Assembly: GCF_017355205.1 (NCBI RefSeq)
Contig: NZ_JADIJK010000014.1
Coordinates: 83,445 to 147,444 of the forward strand
Reading direction: 5' to 3'
DNA: 64,000 nt
Source of the DNA: Bacillus sp. SD088
GTDB taxonomy: Bacteria; Bacillota; Bacilli; Bacillales; Bacillaceae_C
Numbering within the stretch: position 1 is the stretch's first letter; each line of letters starts with the position of its first letter. The notes under the pieces were generated by a model. It saw nothing but the letters and a program-made list of their open reading frames with translations, did not search any database and was not told the DNA's origin. Below are positions 57,550-64,000 of the stretch, piece by piece. The position numbers were made by a program, and so were the translations under genes.

Positions 57550-57672
57550 CGAGAAACTGGCTCGCAGAAAGCGAGTCCATCAGCGTTGCGACGCACAGGA
57601 TGTGCTAGTGCAGGCGAAGCGACAGGACGTCGCTGCTTGAACCTGTCGACAGGATGCCGCGCTTTTAGTCAA
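57550..57672. repeat. Fixed-loop hairpin cluster downstream of lonB
   Basis: GGCTCGC-AGAAA-GCGAGTC (57559-57577), GCAC-AGGAT-GTGC (57593-57605), AGCGAC-AGGAC-GTCGCT (57618-57634), and a decayed GTCGAC-AGGAT-GCCGC (57645-57660). Aligns with the reverse complement of 29124-29225 (shared GCGTTGCGACG, AGGATGTG, CTAGTGCAG and CGAAGCGACAGGAC). Lies in the lonB-lonA gap; no gene. Confidence 0.85.
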
Positions 57673-57690
57673 TGTTCCACCTATCTTAGG

Positions 57691-59352
57691 TTACACACTC
57701 TTTTTATTTTGGGCTGAAAAATTAGGGAGGATTCGATCATGCCCAGCTTTTTTAATTAGAGCTACTTCTAGAGCTTCTTCTAGACGACTAATGGGCATAA
57801 CTGTGACCTTTTCTATTTCTTTTAAATTGGATTGCATATTATCAGCAGGTATTAGGACTGTTTTAGCGCCGGCGAGTTTTGCCGCTTTCACTTTAGAATA
57901 TACGCCGCCAACAGGCTTTATATCACCATGAATCCCTATTTCTCCAGTCATGGCGACTGTGTGTTCCACCGGTATTTTATAAATGGCTGAATAAATCCCT
58001 ACCGCCATCGCGACACCAGCAGAAGGACCGTCGGCTGGGATTCCTCCTGGAAAATTGACATGAATATCATATTGCTGAACTGGAACGCCCATTGTTTTTA
58101 ATACGGTTAATACATTCTCAATGGAGCCCTTTGCCATACTTTTTCTTTTGACGGTTTTTCCTTGACCGTTAATATTCTCTTCTTCAATGATACCGGTAAT
58201 TTGTACTGAGCCTTTATCCGCTGGAAAGACTGTGACTTCAATATCTAATAGCATTCCACTGTTAGGTCCAGTTACTGCAAGACCGTTCACAACTCCTGTT
58301 TTCGATTGCGCTGGGATGGATTTTTCATGACGTGGGACAAGCTGACTTGAACGAATGACCCACTCCATATCTACATCTTGGATATACTCTCTATCCTCTA
58401 TGATTGCTAAACCAGCAGAAGTTTGGATCATATTGACAGCTTCACGTCCATTTCTAGCATAAGAAGATAACAAGGAAAGACCTTTTTCATCAATCGTAAA
58501 ATTGATTTTGTCTACCGCCTTGTTTGCAACAATTTCAATCTCGCCTTTCTCCAGTTCATGAAAAAACACTTCCATACATCTCGAACGAATGGCTGGTGGA
58601 ATTTCGTTAGGCGTTCGTGTTGTAGCACCGATTAAACGAAAGTCTGCAGGAAGTCCACGCTTAAAAATATCATGGATATGAGTAGGTATTTGATTATTTT
58701 CCGAACTATAATAAGCACTTTCGAAATAGACTTTTCGATCTTCTAACACTTTTAATAGCTTATTCATTTGGATCGGATGAAGTTCACCAATTTCATCAAT
58801 AAACAAAACTCCACCATGAGCATTAGAAACAGCACCTTGCTTGGGCTGTGGAATTCCAGCCTGCCCCATTGCACCAGCTCCCTGATAAATAGGGTCATGT
58901 ACAGAGCCAATTAAGGGGTCTGCTATTCCTCTTTCATCAAATCTTGCCGTCGTAGCATCTAGCTCAACAAACACTGAATCCGCCTGAAAGGGAGATCGTC
59001 GATTTTTCTTTGCTTCTTCTAGAACAAGTCTTGCAGCAGCTGTTTTTCCTACACCTGGTGGTCCATAAATAATAACATGTTGAGGATTTGGTCCACATAA
59101 TGCCGCCTTTAATGCTTTAATTCCATCTTCTTGCCCCACAATATCCGAAAACTTCGCTGGTCTTACTCTTTCTGCTAAAGGCTCTGTTAATTTTATCCCT
59201 CGCATTTTTCTAAGATGTTCCATTTCCTTTTTTGATTCTTTATCAATAGTAACCTTTTGAGATCTTTGGTTCATCAATAGATTTAGAAAGTACAATCCAA
59301 TAATGATGCCAAAGAATAACTGAATCATAATAATAATCGCTGTCCAATTCAT
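57691..59352 (-). CDS. lonB: ATP-dependent protease LonB (sporulation type)
   Basis: Membrane-anchored Lon-like protease of the forespore. An N-terminal membrane helix (TAIIIMIQLFFGIIIGLYFLN) replaces the LonA N-domain. Walker [15 protein letters not shown] (about 98), GEIGELHPIQ-type FIDEIGEL Walker B, and protease motif PADGPSAGVAMA (Ser about 453). 553 residues. GGGAGGG precedes ATG 59352. lonB-lonA are adjacent in Bacillus. Confidence 0.96.
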   Translation of the reverse strand: MNWTAIIIMIQLFFGIIIGLYFLNLLMNQRSQKVTIDKESKKEMEHLRKMRGIKLTEPLAERVRPAKFSDIVGQEDGIKALKAALCGPNPQHVIIYGPPGVGKTAAARLVLEEAKKNRRSPFQADSVFVELDATTARFDERGIADPLIGSVHDPIYQGAGAMGQAGIPQPKQGAVSNAHGGVLFIDEIGELHPIQMNKLLKVLEDRKVYFESAYYSSENNQIPTHIHDIFKRGLPADFRLIGATTRTPNEIPPAIRSRCMEVFFHELEKGEIEIVANKAVDKINFTIDEKGLSLLSSYARNGREAVNMIQTSAGLAIIEDREYIQDVDMEWVIRSSQLVPRHEKSIPAQSKTGVVNGLAVTGPNSGMLLDIEVTVFPADKGSVQITGIIEEENINGQGKTVKRKSMAKGSIENVLTVLKTMGVPVQQYDIHVNFPGGIPADGPSAGVAMAVGIYSAIYKIPVEHTVAMTGEIGIHGDIKPVGGVYSKVKAAKLAGAKTVLIPADNMQSNLKEIEKVTVMPISRLEEALEVALIKKAGHDRILPNFSAQNKKSV

Positions 59353-59473
59353 ACATTACCCTCCCGAAGACACAATATAACGTCTATCTTTTATCTATTA
59401 GTATCTCCGCTTCAAAGAGGAATAAACCATGATTTTCTTATCATCTTACGGATTTTTACAAATTTTATCCAAA

Positions 59474-59515
59474 AAAAAACTAGGATTTTTTTGTTAAAAA
59501 CCCTAGTTTTTTGCT
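59474..59515 (-). terminator. Terminator after clpX
   Basis: AAAAAACTAGG / CCTAGTTTTTT (about 59475-59485 and 59502-59512), with long A and T runs, so it works on either strand. It is 8 bases past the clpX stop. Confidence 0.92.
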
Positions 59516-59522
59516 ATAGCAT

Positions 59523-60785
59523 TTAAGCAGAGGTTTTTTCTGACCCCTTGATGACCGTTCCATCCTCAAGCACAAGCTTCGGTGGCTTATTATGAAGAAC
59601 AGAATCTTTCGTAATGATACATTTTTTTATATCCTCACGAGATGGCAGGTCAAACATCACGTCTAACATCAGCATTTCAATGATAGATCTAAGACCACGA
59701 GCACCTGTTTTTCTTTCAATCGCCTTTTTCGCGATTTCATGAAGGGCATCATCCTCAAATTCAAGTTCAACTTCATCCATCCCCAACATTTTTGTATACT
59801 GTTTGACGAGGGCATTTTTCGGTTGAGTTAAAATTTCAATTAACGCTTCTTCATCCAATTGTTCTAAGTTTGCAATGACAGGTAAACGGCCAATAAATTC
59901 TGGAATTAAACCAAAACGAAGTAAATCTTCTGGAAGAATTTCGGATAAAAGTTCTTTCTTTTCTTCCTGACCTTTTACCTCAGCACCAAAGCCAATCACT
60001 TTTTGTCCAAGACGGCGCTTGATGATCTGCTCAACTCCATCGAAAGCTCCACCACAAATAAACAAAATGTTCGTCGTATCAATCTGAATAAATTCTTGGT
60101 GTGGATGCTTTCTTCCTCCCTGAGGAGGCACACTCGCTACAGTACCTTCTAATATTTTAAGTAAAGCTTGCTGTACACCTTCACCTGAAACATCTCTTGT
60201 GATGGAAGTGTTTTCTGATTTTCTAGCTACTTTATCGATCTCATCAATGTAGATAATCCCGCGCTCTGCTTTTTCTACATCATAATCAGCGGATTGAATT
60301 AATTTAAGTAGAATATTTTCCACATCTTCCCCAACATAACCCGCTTCTGTTAATGATGTCGCATCTGCAATTGCAAATGGTACGTTTAAAATTCTTGCTA
60401 AAGTCTGTGCAAGTAAGGTTTTACCGCTTCCAGTAGGACCTATTAAACAAATATTACTTTTCGCAAGTTCGACATCATCGATCTTGCTGTTGGCGTTAAT
60501 ACGTTTATAATGATTGTAAACAGCGACAGCTAAGGACTTTTTAGCTTGTTCTTGGCCAATTACGTATTCATCTAAAATTTCTCTAATTTCGCGTGGCTTA
60601 GGGATATCTTTAAATTCTACTTCTTCTTCCGTCCCTAGTTCTTCCTCCACAATTTCCGTACATAGCTCAATGCATTCATCACATATATATACACCAGGTC
60701 CAGCCACTAATTTCCTCACTTGTTCTTGTGTTTTACCACAAAAAGAACATTTCAACTGACCTTTTTCCTCGTTAAATTTAAACAT
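59523..60785 (-). CDS. clpX: ClpX, ATPase subunit of ClpXP protease
   Basis: Unfoldase delivering substrates to ClpP. N-terminal zinc finger [10 protein letters not shown] ... CDEC (residues 10-35), Walker [13 protein letters not shown] (about 115), Walker B IDEIDK (about 180), pore loop GYVGEDV (about 150), and the IGF loop [15 protein letters not shown] [11 protein letters not shown] (about 265). 420 residues. ATG 60785 ([10 protein letters not shown]) behind AGGGGTG is favoured over 60824. Confidence 0.98.
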   Translation of the reverse strand: MFKFNEEKGQLKCSFCGKTQEQVRKLVAGPGVYICDECIELCTEIVEEELGTEEEVEFKDIPKPREIREILDEYVIGQEQAKKSLAVAVYNHYKRINANSKIDDVELAKSNICLIGPTGSGKTLLAQTLARILNVPFAIADATSLTEAGYVGEDVENILLKLIQSADYDVEKAERGIIYIDEIDKVARKSENTSITRDVSGEGVQQALLKILEGTVASVPPQGGRKHPHQEFIQIDTTNILFICGGAFDGVEQIIKRRLGQKVIGFGAEVKGQEEKKELLSEILPEDLLRFGLIPEFIGRLPVIANLEQLDEEALIEILTQPKNALVKQYTKMLGMDEVELEFEDDALHEIAKKAIERKTGARGLRSIIEMLMLDVMFDLPSREDIKKCIITKDSVLHNKPPKLVLEDGTVIKGSEKTSA

Positions 60786-60942
60786 GATTTCACCCCTATA
60801 ATAAGCTATATCCTTTCCATTCAACCTCTAAATTAACAAGCCATAGCTATGTATTGCATTGTACCACATTCCATTAAGCAATAACCATTATTCAAACTCA
60901 CGCCGAATCATGTTGGTCATCGATCAATATGTATTCTTTTGG

Positions 60943-60979
60943 CAAAACAAGGCACGAATCTTATCTGTGCCTTGTTTTG
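60943..60979. terminator. Terminator after tig
   Basis: Perfect 12-bp stem AAAACAAGGCAC (60944-60955) / GTGCCTTGTTTT (60967-60978), 11-base loop, T/A runs on both strands. Ends the tig transcript 35 bases past its stop. Confidence 0.92.
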
Positions 60980-61012
60980 TGTTCTTATATCTTATGTGTA
61001 TGTTTATGTTTT

Positions 61013-62302
61013 TTATGCATTTGTTTTGCTATTTTCAACTAGAACATCAATAGCTTTTTGTAATTTCAAATCTGCTTTCAGACTACTCATATTTGCACTC
61101 ATGATCTTTTTAACTTCGTCCACTTCCATTTTGTACATTTCAGCCATTTTATCCATTTCTTTATCAACAGCTTCGTCATCCACTTCGAGATTTTCAGCTT
61201 TTGCAATGGCTTCTAATGTAAGAGACGTTTTCACACGCTTTTCAGCATCTTCTTTCATTTGGCTACGAAGATCCTCTTCGTTTTGCCCTGAGAATTGGAA
61301 ATAAAGGTCAAGATTCATCCCTTGCATTTGCAAGCGTTGTTCAAACTCTTGCATCATTTGATCCATTTCATTATTAACCATTGCTTCAGGTACATCTATT
61401 TCAGCATTTTCTGCCGCCTTTTCAACTAAACCATTACGTAATTGTTGCTCAGCCGCGTTTTTCTTTTCTTCCGTCAATCTTTTCTTGATATTGGCTCTAA
61501 GTTCTTCCAATGTTTCTGCTTCTTCGTCAACGTCTTTAGCAAATTCATCATCAAGTGCAGGAAGTTCTTTTGCTTTGATTTCATGAAGCTTAACCTTAAA
61601 TGTAGCTTCCTTACCTGCTAATTCTGCTGCATGGTACTCTTCAGGGAAAGTGACAACAACATCTTTCTCTTCTCCTGATTTTACCCCAATAAGTTGTTCT
61701 TCAAACCCAGGAATGAAAGATCCTGAACCAATCTCTAGGGAGTAGTTGTCGGATTGTCCACCTTCAAAAGGCTCTCCATCAACAAATCCTTCAAAATCGA
61801 TGACAACTGTATCACCATCACTGACTGCACCATCTTCTTTGACAACAAGCTCTGCTTGACGCTCTTGAAGAGTTTTCACTTCTTCTTCTACATCATCATC
61901 AGATACAGATTCATCTAGTATTTCTGCTTCAAGACCTTTGTATTCACCTAGTTTTACTTCTGGCTTTACAGTAACGGTTGCAGTGAAGATTAATTCTTTT
62001 CCTTTTTCCATTTGTTCAATGTCGATCTCTGGACGATCTACTGGTTCAATTTCTACTTCTTCTACGGCCTTAGCATAAGACTCCGGAAGAATGAAATCAA
62101 GTGCATCTTGGAATAAACTTTCTACACCAAAACGTTTTTCAAACAAAGGACGTGGAACCTTTCCTTTACGGAATCCAGGTATATTGATATCCTTAGATAC
62201 CTTTTTAAAAGCCTGGTCCAAACCTTCATTAACAGTTTTTACATCTACTTCTACTGTTAATACACCTTTATTACCTTCAAGCTTTTCCCATTTTGCTGTC
62301 AT
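61013..62302 (-). CDS. tig: Trigger factor, ribosome-bound chaperone and PPIase
   Basis: 429 residues. N-terminal ribosome-binding domain with GFRKGKVPR (about 43-51), a central FKBP-like PPIase ([20 protein letters not shown], about 163), and a long C-terminal helical chaperone domain. GGAGG precedes ATG 62302. Separate transcript from clpX, with its own terminator. Confidence 0.98.
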   Translation of the reverse strand: MTAKWEKLEGNKGVLTVEVDVKTVNEGLDQAFKKVSKDINIPGFRKGKVPRPLFEKRFGVESLFQDALDFILPESYAKAVEEVEIEPVDRPEIDIEQMEKGKELIFTATVTVKPEVKLGEYKGLEAEILDESVSDDDVEEEVKTLQERQAELVVKEDGAVSDGDTVVIDFEGFVDGEPFEGGQSDNYSLEIGSGSFIPGFEEQLIGVKSGEEKDVVVTFPEEYHAAELAGKEATFKVKLHEIKAKELPALDDEFAKDVDEEAETLEELRANIKKRLTEEKKNAAEQQLRNGLVEKAAENAEIDVPEAMVNNEMDQMMQEFEQRLQMQGMNLDLYFQFSGQNEEDLRSQMKEDAEKRVKTSLTLEAIAKAENLEVDDEAVDKEMDKMAEMYKMEVDEVKKIMSANMSSLKADLKLQKAIDVLVENSKTNA

Positions 62303-62436
62303 TTTAATACCTCCAACAATATATACTCAGTTGTTTTACTGCTTATTTGCGGTTACTTGCTTCACTATGTATGTGCCGCTATATTATACAATCCAGCATA
62401 ACCATTACATTATAACATAGGATACATACGTTTCAA

Positions 62437-63453
62437 CTATTGGGGTGAAACAATCGCCGAAGAAATTTCCTCCAATTTCACGATAAAGGCGAATATAGTC
62501 CCTAACTCCGCTTCTTGCACACTATGAAATTCCGCTAGTTTTTCAAGATTCCAATTTTCACCATACAGCTCATATCCAATTGCCCGGTATGCTGCTGTCC
62601 AGACCGATGGGTTAGTTGGCTCCCATTCAAATGGATAAAGACAAAGGGAATGGCGTTCTATCATATCAAGAATTTGTTCTAGTAAGACAGGATTATGATC
62701 TCTTAATTGACTTTCCATCTGTTTTTTCACAGGTTGGAAGAAGGGGAATTCCTCAGCGGAATGGATATTCATTGGATTCAACGTTTCTTTTTTTCCGAAT
62801 TTTTCCACTAAAATGGATTGATCAATTTTATTCTCCTTAAAAAGTGAAAGGATAGCCGTTTTGATAAACGGATGAACATTTTCAGCAGAAAGCATTTCTA
62901 TTAGTGAACCCATATATGGATGAATATTTTTATCTTTTAGCATACCCAACCCAATTAACTGATCTTGCGGGCTTTGCCCTTGGTGAAGAAAAGGAACATC
63001 CTCTTTTGGAGCATTCTCCACTACCTGGTTTGAAGCAGCCTTTTCACTCAATTTTAGTAATTGTAAAAAATGTTCCGCTTTTTCAGGAGGGATTTCATTC
63101 TCTTCAAATAACGGTTTTAGAGTCGTAACGACCTGTTCATAATCGTTTAATTGAATCAAAATCATGAAGTAAATATCAAGAACATCATAGAAACTCCCAA
63201 CACCACTTTTCAAAAGTTCCTCAGCCATTCGCTGGGAGTCAGCATAATCTCCATTCTCATATAAAGCCGCAAGATAAGCTGCCGAAATATGCGGATCGGT
63301 TGGGTCCATTTGATATGCATGTTTAAGAAAATCAACTGCATCTTGAAAATGATGAGATTCCAAGCTAGATATCCCTTTTTCATAATAACGGTCCTTCAGT
63401 CCTGGAAAAGGAATGATAATGGCCGAATCACGATCGTTTTGGTCTTTTTTCAT
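62437..63453 (-). CDS. ysoA: TPR-repeat protein (YsoA-like)
   Basis: About 338 residues. TPR-like helices at about residues 25-125 (YYEKGISSLESHHFQDAVDFLKHAYQMDPTDPHI as the first). The rest is helical, without a catalytic motif. Function unknown. ATG 63453 (MKKDQNDRD) with GGGCGG upstream is preferred to 63471. The position next to tig matches B. subtilis ysoA. Confidence 0.85.
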   Translation of the reverse strand: MKKDQNDRDSAIIIPFPGLKDRYYEKGISSLESHHFQDAVDFLKHAYQMDPTDPHISAAYLAALYENGDYADSQRMAEELLKSGVGSFYDVLDIYFMILIQLNDYEQVVTTLKPLFEENEIPPEKAEHFLQLLKLSEKAASNQVVENAPKEDVPFLHQGQSPQDQLIGLGMLKDKNIHPYMGSLIEMLSAENVHPFIKTAILSLFKENKIDQSILVEKFGKKETLNPMNIHSAEEFPFFQPVKKQMESQLRDHNPVLLEQILDMIERHSLCLYPFEWEPTNPSVWTAAYRAIGYELYGENWNLEKLAEFHSVQEAELGTIFAFIVKLEEISSAIVSPQ

Positions 63454-63751
63454 GATAGAACCGCCCATCATTTAGGTTAAAAATCAGTGTATCAAATCAT
63501 TTCTAAGAAAACAAATAATAGATTGAATCTAAAAGCTGAAAATCACCAAAGATAGGTCCCACATCGAGCCATTACCAAGTCTGTTTCAAAGGGGTGAGAA
63601 CTATACGGATGTATGATTTTCTATAGTTTAGTTGCGGCTAGCTCATTTTTTGCTTTTCACTATAAATTCCAATAATATATAAATCATTCCAATACATAAA
63701 ACCACTAGCGTTGCATAAAAAAGCGATAATAAAGTCAAGTAATTTGTTTTT

Positions 63752-63799
63752 CACAAAGACGATATATAACTGAATGTTCAGTTATATATCGTCTTCGTG
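63752..63799. repeat. 48-bp near-perfect palindrome
   Basis: Arms 63752-63774 and 63777-63799, 23 bp with one mismatch, 2-base centre. The core is GACGATATATAACTGAA. There is no T run after the stem in either direction, so it does not look like a terminator. The gap 63472-63914 otherwise contains AT-rich sequence with no gene I can see. Confidence 0.9.
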
Positions 63800-63914
63800 C
63801 GAGAAAAAAGGAGAATGGGAATGAAAGGTAGCCCTTCATCCATTTTTTAGAATTTTATATTAAATGAATCAATTTCATAAAAGAAAATGTAGTACTAGGA
63901 TCCGAATAATGTTA

Positions 63915-64000
63915 ATTTCCGCTCCAGTCGGACGCTTTCCGCGGGCTTGGCTTCAGTCTCCTCGCCGCTATCGCGCCTGCGGGGCCTTCCGCTCAAGCTA
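63915..64000. repeat. GC-rich Bacillaceae-type intergenic repeat, cut by the window end
   Basis: TTCCGCTCCAGTCGGACGC, then GCGGGCTTGGCTTCAGTCTC and GCCTGCGGGGCCTTCCGCTC. This is a GC-rich segment of a kind I recall between genes in many Bacillaceae. It is related in composition to the leader of the IS remnant at 19410-19510. Truncated at 64000. Confidence 0.6.

Noticed and set aside
63915..64000. Start of an IS element at the right edge
   Set aside because: The sequence is the GC-rich intergenic repeat type; no transposase codons are visible before the window ends.

Overview
The window is a stretch of chromosome from an endospore-forming, low-GC Gram-positive rod of the Bacillaceae. The evidence is a nearly unbroken run of sporulation genes (spoVB, bofC, safA, spo0B, spoIVFA/FB, spoIIB, spoVID, a CotS-like ysxE) mixed with housekeeping genes. 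The order is, as I recall it, that of the Bacillus subtilis relA-to-tig region. I cannot name the species. Almost everything lies on the minus strand.

Layout. 1-1064: 3' part of a cell-wall amidase, cut by the window edge. 1.5-9.8 kb: dtd, relA, apt, recJ, secDF (stringent response, purine salvage, repair, secretion). 9.9-13.6 kb: comN, spoVB, a DUF421 protein, a small membrane protein, yajC. 13.6-17.9 kb: tgt-queA-DUF2905-ruvB-ruvA (queuosine and Holliday junctions), with a repeat element between ruvB and ruvA. 18-23.5 kb: bofC, an unrecognised exported protein, an IS1182-type transposase remnant that ends on the yebC stop codon, yebC, a CotS-like kinase, safA and niaR. 23.6-27.3 kb: pheB, obg, spo0B, rpmA-prp-rplU with an L21 leader. 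27.3-33.6 kb: spoIVFB-spoIVFA-minD-minC-mreD-mreC-mreB. 33.7-41.6 kb: radC, maf, spoIIB, comC, folC, valS with a Val T-box. 42.2-44 kb: an HpaB-type flavin monooxygenase, which looks like an insertion relative to B. subtilis, and a 63-residue membrane protein. 44-46.6 kb: ysxE and spoVID. 46.8-53.3 kb: the haem operon hemA-X-C-D-B-L behind a PerR-like box. 53.6-63.5 kb: a small membrane protein, ysxC, lonA, lonB, clpX, tig, ysoA.

How the genes work together. Four themes recur. Cell shape and division: mreBCD, minCD and the septation protein SpoIIB. Mother-cell and forespore proteolytic signalling: BofC, SpoIVFA and SpoIVFB. Spore-coat assembly: SafA and SpoVID, both LysM proteins, each followed by a CotS-type kinase-fold gene. 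Protein quality control: Tig, ClpX, LonA and LonB. The hem genes supply tetrapyrrole, and tgt/queA modify tRNA.

The least ordinary part is between the genes. At least four repeat types occupy the gaps. One is a set of small hairpins in which the stem differs from copy to copy with compensating changes on both arms, while the five-base loop stays AGGAT or AGGAC. Two copies are enclosed in a second stem that also covaries at identical spacing. Some match the published CsrA-binding consensus. The hairpins occur in both orientations relative to transcription, so an RNA role is not established. I found no CRISPR array, rRNA or tRNA.
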